The notes beneath the pieces were generated by a model. That model ran no database searches and was not told the DNA's origin. It saw nothing but the letters and a program-made list of their open reading frames with translations. 17,804 bases of DNA. Origin: UKL13-2 sp031394335. Its GTDB lineage: Bacteria; Pseudomonadota; Gammaproteobacteria; Burkholderiales; Usitatibacteraceae. Where the stretch lies: NCBI GenBank assembly GCA_031394335.1, contig JANMXS010000244.1, positions 1 through 17,804 of the forward strand, given 5' to 3'. The stretch's first letter is position 1; the number at the start of each line of letters is the position of its first letter. Position numbers and translations under genes: made by a program. Shown here one piece after another: positions 7,403 to 14,699 of this stretch.

Positions 7403-8922
7403 TCGCGCGCCAAGGTAAAGATGTCGGGACTGGTCGCCAGCGAACTCAAGGCATATTGCAGTTCGCCGGGCGTCTCGGCATGTAAGGTGAATAGTGGCGT
7501 GCCCTTTTCAACCCGGTCCCAGCAGGCCACATGCAGGTCGATGCCGGCCACCTGCGCCCGCGGCGCCCCTGCGAGTTTGGCGAGGCGCGCCAGCCGGCGA
7601 TTGCCGACCTCCACAATCCGCCCCGCTGTGATCGACTCAACCACATGCGTGAACTCCGCCCGTGGCGGCTCGCGAAAGCCACCTTGCGCATCGCAAATCG
7701 ACAAGAACTTTGCCAAGGCTTCACCGGAGTCCAGCAATTCCGCAGCGCGAGCATAACCGCTGCCTTCGCGCGCCACACCACAGAATTCAAGCAGCGTGCT
7801 GGCGAGCTGCAGTGAACGTTCGCGCAGATCCAGCGGCGCGCTACGCTCGCGACGCAACACGGCAAGCACATCTCGTGCTTCAAGCGCGGGCCCGATACCG
7901 CGCCCGACCGGCTGTAGCCCGTCGGTGAAGACGATCTGAATGGCGATACCGAGTTCCGCGCCAACTTGCTCCAGCATATTGCCCAGCTTATGCGCCGCTG
8001 CGTGACTGCGCACCTTTGCGGTCGACCCTACCGGAATATCGATGACAGCATGCGTTGAACCGGCGGCCACTTTTTTTGAAATCACGGACGCCACCAGTTG
8101 CGCTGGGCTATCGATATCGAGTGGGCGCTCGACTGAGATTAATGCGTCATCGGCTGGACTTAGCGCCACGGATCCGCCCCAGACAATACAGCCGCCTTCG
8201 CGATCAACGATTCGGCGCATCGAGGCCAGGTTGTGTGTAACCGGCGTCAGCACTTCCATCGTGTCGGCGGTGCCTGCGGGCGAGGTGATCGCACGCGAGG
8301 AAGTCTTGGGCATGATCAGGCCGGCGGCAGCAATGATCGGCACGATGATCAACGAGGTGCGATTACCCGGCAGCCCACCGATACAATGCTTGTCCGCAAT
8401 CGGCGATTGCGGCCAAGACATCCGCGACCCCGCCTCGATCATGGCGCGGGTAAGTCCGATGGTCTCCGGCAGCGACATGCGCCCGGCGGCGCAAGCCGAT
8501 ACGAATGCGGCCAGATGAATATCGGCATAACGACCGGCGGCAATGTCATTGATGATGGCGTTCCAGTCACTTTGGCCCAGCGTTTCGCCGAACAGTTTGG
8601 CGCGAACACCGCTCAGCGACGCAAGCTCGGGCGCATGGCTGACCGTCAGCAAGTCGCCATCATTGGCCTCCAGCGCTTCGCATGCCCAGTTTGAAAGACC
8701 GGCCTCATCGTAATTCAACAGCGTTGAATCGATGACATTCAGCGTTGCAATGATTTCACGACCGCGTAGTTGCACATGCAACCGGGTCTGCGCCGCGAAG
8801 CCCTCGGACCGGCAGATGAAGCAGTTGCGATGCATGTAAATCACCGCTTGCCGGTAGGTGTCGATGCCGAGCTTGCGCAGGCGCAGCTCATTGGTATTCA
8901 CGCTTGGCTCGGTCGCTTGCAC
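7399..8922 (-). CDS. AMP/thymidine phosphorylase family protein of archaeal type
   Basis: The 507-residue protein belongs to the long thymidine phosphorylase family. The first ~100 residues are the extra N-terminal domain found in archaeal AMP phosphorylases. The glycosyltransferase core has DKHCIGGLPGNRTS (177-190) and KTSSRAITSPAGTAD (206-220). E. coli DeoA has KHSTGG and a different second motif. The archaeal enzymes cleave nucleoside 5'-monophosphates with phosphate, giving ribose 1,5-bisphosphate and the free base. Bacterial members are usually annotated only as putative thymidine phosphorylases. Substrate preference cannot be read from the sequence. The start is GTG, two bases after the TAA of the nuclease gene; a second GTG seven codons later is possible. 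The gene is the middle of a three-gene operon with the nuclease and the PRPP synthetase homologue. Confidence 0.9.
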   Translation of the reverse strand: MQATEPSVNTNELRLRKLGIDTYRQAVIYMHRNCFICRSEGFAAQTRLHVQLRGREIIATLNVIDSTLLNYDEAGLSNWACEALEANDGDLLTVSHAPELASLSGVRAKLFGETLGQSDWNAIINDIAAGRYADIHLAAFVSACAAGRMSLPETIGLTRAMIEAGSRMSWPQSPIADKHCIGGLPGNRTSLIIVPIIAAAGLIMPKTSSRAITSPAGTADTMEVLTPVTHNLASMRRIVDREGGCIVWGGSVALSPADDALISVERPLDIDSPAQLVASVISKKVAAGSTHAVIDIPVGSTAKVRSHAAAHKLGNMLEQVGAELGIAIQIVFTDGLQPVGRGIGPALEARDVLAVLRRERSAPLDLRERSLQLASTLLEFCGVAREGSGYARAAELLDSGEALAKFLSICDAQGGFREPPRAEFTHVVESITAGRIVEVGNRRLARLAKLAGAPRAQVAGIDLHVACWDRVEKGTPLFTLHAETPGELQYALSSLATSPDIFTLARE

Positions 8923-8924
8923 AA

Positions 8925-10292
8925 TTAATCCGTGAAATTCAGGTCTATCGTTTCCATATGATCGGGGACGTGCGCACGCCAGTTGAGTTCATCCTGGATG
9001 CGTTTACGCAGGGCGTCGGCGGCATCCGGTTCGCCGTGGGTGACGAAGACCCGGCGCGGCGGACGTTCGAATCCTTTTAGCCAGCCGATGATTTCGTCGG
9101 CATCTGCATGCGCTGAATAGCCGTTCAGTTGGTGCACCTCGGCGCGAATAGGCACGATTTGACCGAAAATCTTGACGCTCGCTTGGCCGGCCACGATCGC
9201 TGCGCCCCGGGTGCCGCCAGCCTGGTAGCCGGTAAATACAATGGAGTGCCGCGGATCGGATCCATACGCCAGCAAGTGATGCAGCACCCGGCCGCCGGTT
9301 GCCATGCCACTGGCCGCAATGATGATTGCCGGCACCTTGAGCACATTCAGCGCTGCGGATTCCTCCACCGAATTCACAATTTTAGCGGCAGCGCACATCG
9401 CCACGCATTCATCTTTGCTGAGTTGATGCAGCCCCTGATTGCGCTGATAAATCGAGGTTGCATCAGCCGCCATCGGGCTGTTCAGAAAGACCGGCAAATC
9501 CGGAATTTCGCGCCGCGACTTGAGGCGGTGAATGGCATACATCAAGGTTTGGGCGCGACCAACTGCGAACGATGGCACGATGGTGATGCCGCCACGCGCG
9601 GCGGTGTTGCGGATGATTTCGCCGAACTGGCGTTCGCTGTCCAGGGCTTCATGGTGGCGGTTTCCATATGTGGATTCGACCATTAGATAGTCGGCCTGCT
9701 TTACCTGTACGGGGGGCAGGAGGATGGAATCATGCGGTCGTCCCAAGTCACCGCTAAACACGATGCTGCCGCGTTTGGTCATGAGCTCGATGGTGCAGGC
9801 GCCGAGCAGGTGTCCGGCATTTCGCAGCGTCGCCTGCATTCCTGGCATGACTTCCCAGGGTTCTTCCATGGCCATGCTATTAAGACTGTCGAGTGCCGTG
9901 ACGGCGTCCGCTTTCGTATAAAGGGGCAATGCAGGATGATGTTTTGAGCTGCTGTGGCGATTAGCGTAGCGCGCCTCCTCTTCCTGCAAATGGCCACTAT
10001 CGGGCCACAGGATGCCGCATAGTTCACGGGTTGCACTGCTTGCAAAAATGGGGCCTTTGTATCCATCGCGAACCAGCACCGGTACATACCCGCTATGGTC
10101 AAGATGCGCATGTGTCAGGATGGCCGCCCGAATCGATGCCACGGGAACCGGAAAGGCGGACCAATTTCGCAGCCGGAGTGTCTTGTATCCCTGAAATAAC
10201 CCGCAATCGACGAGTAGTTGGTTGTCGTCGTGCGTTATCAAGTAACGCGAGCCGGTGACTGTGCCAGCTGCACCGGCAAAGGTAATTTTCAT
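8925..10292 (-). CDS. Beta-CASP metallo-beta-lactamase fold RNase/exonuclease
   Basis: This is a 455-residue MBL-fold protein of the RNA-processing beta-CASP (CPSF-like/YSH1) group. Zinc-site residues are the THAHLDHSG motif (H61, H63, D65, H66), H161 in NAGHLLGA and D182 in FSGDLGRP. The later beta-CASP motifs are FLNSPMAADAT, IIIAASGMATGGRVLHHL, GYSAHADADEI and VFVTHGEPDAA. Relatives cut or trim RNA; the actual substrate here is unknown. The start at 10292 has AGGGA about 7 bases upstream and begins directly with the first beta strand (MKITFAGAAGTVTGSRYL). The frame extends to 10418, but those 42 residues resemble no domain. It heads the operon with the phosphorylase and PRPP synthetase homologue, which suggests a link between RNA turnover and nucleotide salvage. 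Confidence 0.9.
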   Translation of the reverse strand: MKITFAGAAGTVTGSRYLITHDDNQLLVDCGLFQGYKTLRLRNWSAFPVPVASIRAAILTHAHLDHSGYVPVLVRDGYKGPIFASSATRELCGILWPDSGHLQEEEARYANRHSSSKHHPALPLYTKADAVTALDSLNSMAMEEPWEVMPGMQATLRNAGHLLGACTIELMTKRGSIVFSGDLGRPHDSILLPPVQVKQADYLMVESTYGNRHHEALDSERQFGEIIRNTAARGGITIVPSFAVGRAQTLMYAIHRLKSRREIPDLPVFLNSPMAADATSIYQRNQGLHQLSKDECVAMCAAAKIVNSVEESAALNVLKVPAIIIAASGMATGGRVLHHLLAYGSDPRHSIVFTGYQAGGTRGAAIVAGQASVKIFGQIVPIRAEVHQLNGYSAHADADEIIGWLKGFERPPRRVFVTHGEPDAADALRKRIQDELNWRAHVPDHMETIDLNFTD

Positions 10293-10688
10293 GTTGGTTC
10301 CCTGTCGGCATCTACGGCATATGCCCTTGCCGGTAGTTTCTTGACCCTGCGCCCGATTGCGCATAGGCGCGCCAGCCAAATGCCGTGTCGGGTTGGGTTC
10401 GTGAGTGTCGCCATGCATGAATGCAAACCGAATGCCCTGCGATAAAGCCTGAGGCGCGCGTCTATCGCCACCTGCCGCACGCCGTGCCGATTTTCTCGAG
10501 TGAAATGAGGGTGGTTAAGAATCACGGCAATTTTCGTTTCATGGTGCTTCCAGCGTCACACAAATACGGCTGGCCTTATTGAGCCAGCGCAAGGTTTGGC
10601 GGCATAGCGATCTCCAGCGCGGCAAGCGCCTATAATCCTTAGCGTGGAGTTTTTTTGCCGCATTCACCGATCCAAGAATTAAAAAAAC
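10293..10688. other. Divergent intergenic region between the nuclease operon and the NarL-type regulator
   Basis: These 396 bp contain the 10-bp palindrome GGCATATGCC (10316-10325) close to the nuclease start, a possible FNR-like box (10579-10592) and a perfect -10 hexamer for the rightward gene (10631-10636). No small gene or RNA is recognised. No clear leftward promoter could be assigned. Confidence 0.5.
10579..10636 (+). promoter_or_regulatory. Possible promoter of the response regulator gene with an FNR-like box
   Basis: The hexamer TATAAT (10631-10636) is a perfect -10 with no recognisable -35 upstream, as in activator-dependent promoters. TTGAG-CCAG-CGCAA (10579-10592) is an imperfect FNR-like box whose centre is 48 bp from the -10 centre, about -58 to the start. 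That does not match the best class I or class II spacing, so the regulatory link is uncertain. Confidence 0.35.
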
Positions 10689-11330
10689 ATGATTCGCATT
10701 CTTTTGGCCGACGACCACACCATCGTGCGCGATGGATTGAAACGCATCCTCGAAAGCCAGCCCGAGATAGAAGTTATCGGTGAAGCCGTCAACGGCTTCG
10801 AGGTGATGGACGGTGTACGCAAAGGGGGTTTCGACGTGCTGTTGCTGGATCTATCCATGCCGGGCAAGAGCGGCGTGGACTTGATCAAGCAGGTCAAAGC
10901 CGAGAACCCGGCACTGCCGGTGCTGGTGCTGACGATGCACGAGGAAGAGATTTATGCGGTGCGTGCGATCCGTGCCGGCGCTTCCGGATACCTGACCAAG
11001 GAAAGTGCCGCAGAGATGCTGGTATCGGCGCTGCACCGGGTGGCAAACGGTCGTCTGTTTATCAGTCCGGAGGTGGCTGAGCAACTCGCGCTCAATTTGA
11101 TGCCCGGTGATGCCGAATTACCGCATAAGGCGCTTTCCGATCGCGAGTTTGAGGTGTTCCAATTACTTGCATCCGGAATGTCGGCTTCGCAAATTGGTGA
11201 AAAGCTGCATTTGAGCGTCAAGACGATTAGCACGCACAAGACCCATATTCTGCAAAAACTGCACGCGGAATCGCTGGCGGACATGATCAAGTACGCGTTG
11301 GTTCACAACCTGGTCGACGCCAATCGCTGA
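10689..11330 (+). CDS. NarL/FixJ-type response regulator
   Basis: The 213-residue protein has an N-terminal receiver domain: acidic pair D8-D9, phosphoacceptor D54 in LLLDLSMPG, conserved T and K in VLTMHEE and YLTKES. A C-terminal LuxR-type helix-turn-helix follows (about residues 145-205, LSDREFEVFQLLASGMSASQIGEKLHLS, then VKTISTHKTHILQKL). It is a DNA-binding transcription regulator controlled by phosphorylation. The histidine kinase at 13193, of the HisKA_3/NarX kind that pairs with this class, is the obvious candidate partner, although two genes lie between. The Shine-Dalgarno sequence is poor (an A-rich stretch before the ATG). A GC-rich hairpin follows the stop. The signal sensed and the target genes are not evident from sequence. 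Confidence 0.93.
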   Translation: MIRILLADDHTIVRDGLKRILESQPEIEVIGEAVNGFEVMDGVRKGGFDVLLLDLSMPGKSGVDLIKQVKAENPALPVLVLTMHEEEIYAVRAIRAGASGYLTKESAAEMLVSALHRVANGRLFISPEVAEQLALNLMPGDAELPHKALSDREFEVFQLLASGMSASQIGEKLHLSVKTISTHKTHILQKLHAESLADMIKYALVHNLVDANR

Positions 11331-11334
11331 GAGC

Positions 11335-11351
11335 CCCCCGGCACGCGGGGG
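11335..11351 (+). terminator. GC-only hairpin after the response regulator gene
   Basis: CCCCCG pairs with CGGGGG around a 5-base loop, starting 4 bases after the stop codon. No T tract follows, so it is either a weak terminator or an attenuating or RNA-stabilising stem between the first and second genes of the cluster. Confidence 0.35.
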
Positions 11352-11442
11352 TCGGAATACCCGCAAACACCACTAGGAATTTTCCGAGCACCCGTTCCGC
11401 CGTTCCGAACGATCTTTAATCGTTTGCCGATATCGCCCCAAC

Positions 11443-11456
11443 ATCGCCGTGGCGAT
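11443..11456. promoter_or_regulatory. Inverted repeat just upstream of the single-domain regulator
   Basis: ATCGCC-GT-GGCGAT is a perfect 6-bp inverted repeat ending 9 bases before the chosen ATG. A further ATCGCC copy lies at 11432-11437, so two alternative stems can form. It covers the place where a ribosome-binding site would be and could be an operator or a translation-control stem. Confidence 0.35.
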
Positions 11457-11465
11457 ACTGTTGCC

Positions 11466-11897
11466 ATGGACCCAACGGCAAACACGGCAAACCTCCGGCG
11501 CATGCTCAAAGTCTTCATCGCAGAAGACTCGCCGATGATGCGTCCGCGTATTGTGCAACTTGCCCTCCAGGTTGACGGCTTGGTCATTTGCGGCACCGCA
11601 GAGACGGCAGCCGAGGTGCTCCGGGGGATTGACGCCAGCGCGCCGGATGCACTGATCCTCGACATTCATCTTTGTGACGGCAACGCCCTGCCTGATCTGA
11701 AACTGGCGATGCTCACCCACCCCGACATGCTCGCCATTGTCTGCTCCAACTCCGCAACTGCGCCATTTCGCGAGGCGGCTTTTGCTGCCGGCGCCAACCA
11801 TTTCCTGGACAAGTCCCTCGAATGCGAACGAATTCCCGAGATTCTGGAAAGCTTCAAAGCACGATTCTGGACGTCCCTCCATTCTTCCGCCGCCTAA
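11466..11897 (+). CDS. Stand-alone receiver-domain response regulator
   Basis: The 143-residue protein contains one receiver domain and no output domain. Seen residues are the acidic pair E20-D21, the probable phosphoacceptor D66 in ALILDIHLCDG, the serine-bearing IVCSNSA strand and the lysine in FLDKSLE. Single-domain receivers act in phosphorelays, as phosphate sinks or by protein contact. The start is uncertain: ATG 11466 was chosen because it gives a short lead-in to the domain. A TTG at 11424 and an ATG at 11502 (MLKVFIAEDSP) are alternatives, and none has a strong ribosome-binding site. It lies between the NarL-type regulator and the Crp/Fnr gene, downstream of which is a histidine kinase that could phosphorylate both receivers. 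Confidence 0.85.
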   Translation: MDPTANTANLRRMLKVFIAEDSPMMRPRIVQLALQVDGLVICGTAETAAEVLRGIDASAPDALILDIHLCDGNALPDLKLAMLTHPDMLAIVCSNSATAPFREAAFAAGANHFLDKSLECERIPEILESFKARFWTSLHSSAA

Positions 11898-11932
11898 AGA
11901 CTTCTGTGACTTCACTCAGCCGAAAGCCAGCC

Positions 11933-12862
11933 ATGAACTCAATCCAAAATCTGCATGGGCCCATCAATTTCTCCGCCGTACGCCATCGCGCATCGTGGAC
12001 GCCTTCCGCCGGGCGCGAGTCCTTGAGCAGTACGATCCCCGAGATTAGCAAGCTGCTGGGATTTCCAACGATCCATGACGACCAGGAACTGCAGTTTCAG
12101 CGGCGGCGTGTAAAAGCGGGCCAATGGGTCTACGCAACGGGCGATCCGCTCGAGGCAATCTTCGCCGTATATGTCGGGTGTCTCAAAACGATGCTGATCG
12201 ACCAAACCGGCAATGAACAGATACTCGGCTTTCCGCAAAAGGGCGATCTGCTCGGCATGGATGGCGTCTTCAGCGGTTGCCACGCGTCACAGGCCATTGC
12301 CTTAACGGACTGCGAGCTGATTGTCATTCCATTTTATGAATTGGCGAAGCTGGGAGCGGGCTCGATGGCGCTGGAGAACTGGCTTTATCGCGCGACCAGC
12401 CGCGAACTGGCGCGTGAGCATTCGCTGGTAGGTTTGCTGGGCACGCTGAGCGCCGACGCGCGGGTAGCACGGTTTCTGGTCTCCCTTTCCGAACGCTTCG
12501 CCGAAGCCGGCTATTCGCCAACGACCTTTCGCCTGTGCATGACGCGCAAGGAAATAGGTAACTACCTCGGCCTTACCCTGGAAACCGCGAGCCGCACGCT
12601 CTCGGCGCTACATGGTGCCGGGCTGATTGTGATCGACCAACGCGACGTCGAGATCAAGGACCTGGCCGCGCTGCGGTCGCTGCACAGAATTGCAGGTCAG
12701 CAAACGGGCGCTTCACGGAAAGATGGGGTAAAGACTGGTGTGCCCACTGCGCTTTCTGGTCCGAGCCGGTCCGAGCCGACGCTCCTTCCTCTTTCCCGCA
12801 AGGGGAAGACGGGTACACATGCGGACTCTATCTGGGTGGGACTGCAATACGCTGCGGCGTAG
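11933..12862 (+). CDS. Crp/Fnr family regulator with FNR-like recognition helix and C-terminal extension
   Basis: The protein is 309 residues from this ATG. An N-terminal cyclic-nucleotide-binding-like beta barrel (about 40-150) leads to a dimerisation helix and a Crp-type winged helix (about 195-240). The recognition helix LGLTLETASRTLSAL carries E217, S220 and R221, the set by which FNR reads TTGAT half-sites. No cysteines occur in the first 80 residues, so the FNR [4Fe-4S] cluster is absent. A DNR/NnrR-like nitrogen-oxide sensor is one possibility. About 55 residues after the HTH (from about 255) have no family match. They cover a 10-bp tandem duplication and a hairpin and look like readthrough of noncoding DNA. 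The start is inferred; an open frame extends upstream into the previous gene. Confidence 0.88.
   Translation: MNSIQNLHGPINFSAVRHRASWTPSAGRESLSSTIPEISKLLGFPTIHDDQELQFQRRRVKAGQWVYATGDPLEAIFAVYVGCLKTMLIDQTGNEQILGFPQKGDLLGMDGVFSGCHASQAIALTDCELIVIPFYELAKLGAGSMALENWLYRATSRELAREHSLVGLLGTLSADARVARFLVSLSERFAEAGYSPTTFRLCMTRKEIGNYLGLTLETASRTLSALHGAGLIVIDQRDVEIKDLAALRSLHRIAGQQTGASRKDGVKTGVPTALSGPSRSEPTLLPLSRKGKTGTHADSIWVGLQYAAA
12758..12777 (+). repeat. 10-bp tandem duplication in the 3' end of the Crp/Fnr gene
   Basis: GGTCCGAGCC occurs twice in direct succession. Because 10 is not a multiple of 3, gain of one copy changes the reading frame, so the final ~30 residues of the regulator depend on this duplication. 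Confidence 0.85.
12790..12809 (+). terminator. Stem-loop with GCAA tetraloop inside the Crp/Fnr tail
   Basis: TCTTTCCC pairs with GGGGAAGA (one T-G wobble) around a GCAA loop of the stable GNRA class. No T tract follows. The stem sits inside the odd C-terminal extension, suggesting the ancestral gene ended upstream and this was an intergenic element or terminator. Confidence 0.4.
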
Positions 12863-13192
12863 GCGCCGCTCAATTCCGGGGCCAACGCGCACTTGCGCCA
12901 ACTCGGTCAGAAGCAACTAAAAACGGCGTAGTCAGCCACTGTTCAACCGCGACAGCGCTTCTGGAAATTTAGCGTAGAACGCCATTTGGCGCGCTGTTTG
13001 AGGCAAAAATGGCTGCGAAGCCGCGCCAATGCTGGAGTTTTCCAATGTCGTGATCGCATCCGCATGACGCGGCGCCTTCCATTGACGCTCACCCTTCGCG
13101 TCTGGCCGAGTGACAGCATCGGCCGGGAATGGGAGAATTCGGTTTCCCCGCCAGCAAGATTCCGGCAGCACCTAATTCTGCGCGACACATCC
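12863..13192. other. Gap between the Crp/Fnr gene and the histidine kinase
   Basis: These 330 bp hold no recognised gene. A plus-strand frame continues from 12986 into the kinase, but its first ~69 residues look unlike protein (arginine-rich, no domain). A leftward frame at 12932-13171 has no recognisable product. No FNR-type box with TTG/CAA ends at the right spacing was found, and no clear -10 for the kinase gene. Confidence 0.5.
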
Positions 13193-14653
13193 ATGATTGA
13201 TACCAGCAGCAAGGCCCTGATCAATACGGCGCTGATCGCCTTGATGGCATTCACGTTTATTGCCGACCTGTACCTGCCGCACGGCGTTGCCGGGTGGGTC
13301 TTCTATTTGCTGGCCTGCCTGGGCAGTGCCTATGGTGGCAGGCTGCGGCTCGCGTTGTTCGTGGCCGTCGCATGTTCGGTGCTGGTCATCGTCGGCTTCC
13401 TGTTTGTGCCGCCGGGAATCGATCCGACCTGGGAAATCGCCAACCGTAGCGTCGCCATTGTCGCGATCTGGTCCACCGTATTCGTTGCCAGAACATTGAG
13501 CAAGCATTCTGCAAGTTTGGCCGACTCCTCCGAGCGGCTGAGCACGGTCGTTGCCGAACATTCTCGCGCCCTTGCCTCGCTCAACCTCAGCGAACAGCAC
13601 TTGGCGGCGGTCATCAACACCGCAACCGATGCCATCATCACCATCGACGAGGCGCAAAGGATCGTGATGATCAATCCGGCGGCCGAACAACTGTTCGGCT
13701 ACGGTCATGGCGACCTGGCCGGCAAGCCTCTCACCCTGCTCATTCCCGCCCGATTTCACAACGCGCATCCCCATCATGTCAGTCAGTTCGGCGGCACCGG
13801 CAAAAGCGCGCGCCGCATGGGTGGCAAGGTCGACGTGTTCGGGGTGCGTGCGAACGGCGAAGAATTTCCCGTCGATGCATCGATTTCGAATTTTTCCGAA
13901 GACGGCCATATTTTCTATACGGTCATTCTTCGCGATATCAGCGCGCGAATGCGTGCCGAAGCCGCCCTCACCGATTCCCAGCGCGAGCTTCGCGAACTTT
14001 CCGACAACCTCCTTACGGTTCGCGAAGAGGAGCGCAAACATATTTCACGGGAGCTGCACGACGACCTGGGGCAGCGACTCGCCGCATTGCGCAACGATCT
14101 GACCCTGTTGCGCAAGGGGCTCGACAACTTGCCGGGCGATTCAATCAAGCTGGCCAAGAATGCCGAGAGCATCGACCACCTGTTAGTCGATACCATTGCC
14201 TCGTTGCGTCGTATCTCTTCCGACCTGAGGCCGCGCCCGCTTGACGATCTGGGCCTCATCGCCGCGATTCGCGTACTGGCGGGCGATTTTTCCAAAAATC
14301 ACAAGGTGCGCTGCACCCTCGATGCCGCTGTCGTCGAGCCGCACCTCGACAGCAAGATTGCCGTTGCGCTCTATCGTATGGTGCAGGAGTCCCTGAACAA
14401 CGCCGCCAAGCACGCCGCAGCGAGCGAGGTTTCCATCAAATTTTTCGTCACCGATGGCAAGCTGATCGTCCAGATTGCCGACGATGGCGTGGGAATGGCG
14501 GAATCGGCAATGCGCAAGCCCGGCTCGTTCGGTCTCATCGGCATGCGCGAACGAGCTGCCGCGCTGGGTGGCAGCCTCGTTGTAAACAGCACGCCGGGCG
14601 CGGGAACACGTCTCCAGTTTTCCGTGCCAGTCGACAATGCACCGTTGAAATAA
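13193..14653 (+). CDS. PAS-domain membrane histidine kinase of the NarX/HisKA_3 type
   Basis: This 486-residue sensor kinase starts with four hydrophobic segments (about residues 8-95), making it an inner-membrane protein with very short loops. A coiled-coil-like stretch follows, then a PAS domain (about 135-255; LAAVINTATDAIITIDEAQR, NPAAEQLFGYGHGDLAGK). The HisKA_3 dimerisation helix has phosphoacceptor H289 in RELHDDLGQRL, with the D-x3-Q phosphatase signature. The ATPase domain has the N box ESLNNAAKHA, DDGVGM and GSFGLIGMRERAAALGG. This class pairs with NarL-type regulators, and one lies at 10689 in the same direction. The start at 13193 is chosen because the first membrane helix begins soon after it; no strong ribosome-binding site is seen. 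The signal cannot be told from sequence, and no haem or Fe-S motif was noticed in the PAS domain. Confidence 0.92.
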   Translation: MIDTSSKALINTALIALMAFTFIADLYLPHGVAGWVFYLLACLGSAYGGRLRLALFVAVACSVLVIVGFLFVPPGIDPTWEIANRSVAIVAIWSTVFVARTLSKHSASLADSSERLSTVVAEHSRALASLNLSEQHLAAVINTATDAIITIDEAQRIVMINPAAEQLFGYGHGDLAGKPLTLLIPARFHNAHPHHVSQFGGTGKSARRMGGKVDVFGVRANGEEFPVDASISNFSEDGHIFYTVILRDISARMRAEAALTDSQRELRELSDNLLTVREEERKHISRELHDDLGQRLAALRNDLTLLRKGLDNLPGDSIKLAKNAESIDHLLVDTIASLRRISSDLRPRPLDDLGLIAAIRVLAGDFSKNHKVRCTLDAAVVEPHLDSKIAVALYRMVQESLNNAAKHAAASEVSIKFFVTDGKLIVQIADDGVGMAESAMRKPGSFGLIGMRERAAALGGSLVVNSTPGAGTRLQFSVPVDNAPLK

Positions 14654-14660
14654 TCACGTG

Positions 14661-14690
14661 CCATCAACTGCCGCTGGCAGCAATTGATGG
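14661..14690. terminator. Bidirectional stem-loop between convergent genes
   Basis: CCATCAA (14661-14667) pairs with TTGATGG (14684-14690), and CTGCC with GGCAG inside it. This gives a 12-bp stem with a 3-base bulge (CAA) and a GCT loop. It sits in the 46-bp gap between the stops of the kinase and hemerythrin genes. No T run follows on either side, so termination is inferred from position and stem strength. Confidence 0.5.
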
Positions 14691-14699
14691 AAAGATTGT

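Noticed and set aside
10293..10418. N-terminal extension of the beta-CASP protein to 10418
   Set aside because: The 42 extra residues are Arg/Gly-rich with no domain, while ATG 10292 has AGGGA upstream and begins exactly at the MBL fold.
11822..11932. Upstream extension of the Crp/Fnr gene
   Set aside because: It overlaps the receiver gene by 76 bases and adds sequence without family resemblance; the ATG at 11933 fits domain length better, though its ribosome-binding site is weak.
12932..13171. Leftward 79-residue frame upstream of the histidine kinase
   Set aside because: No domain, signal peptide or convincing start was seen, and it lies opposite a plus-strand region leading into the kinase.
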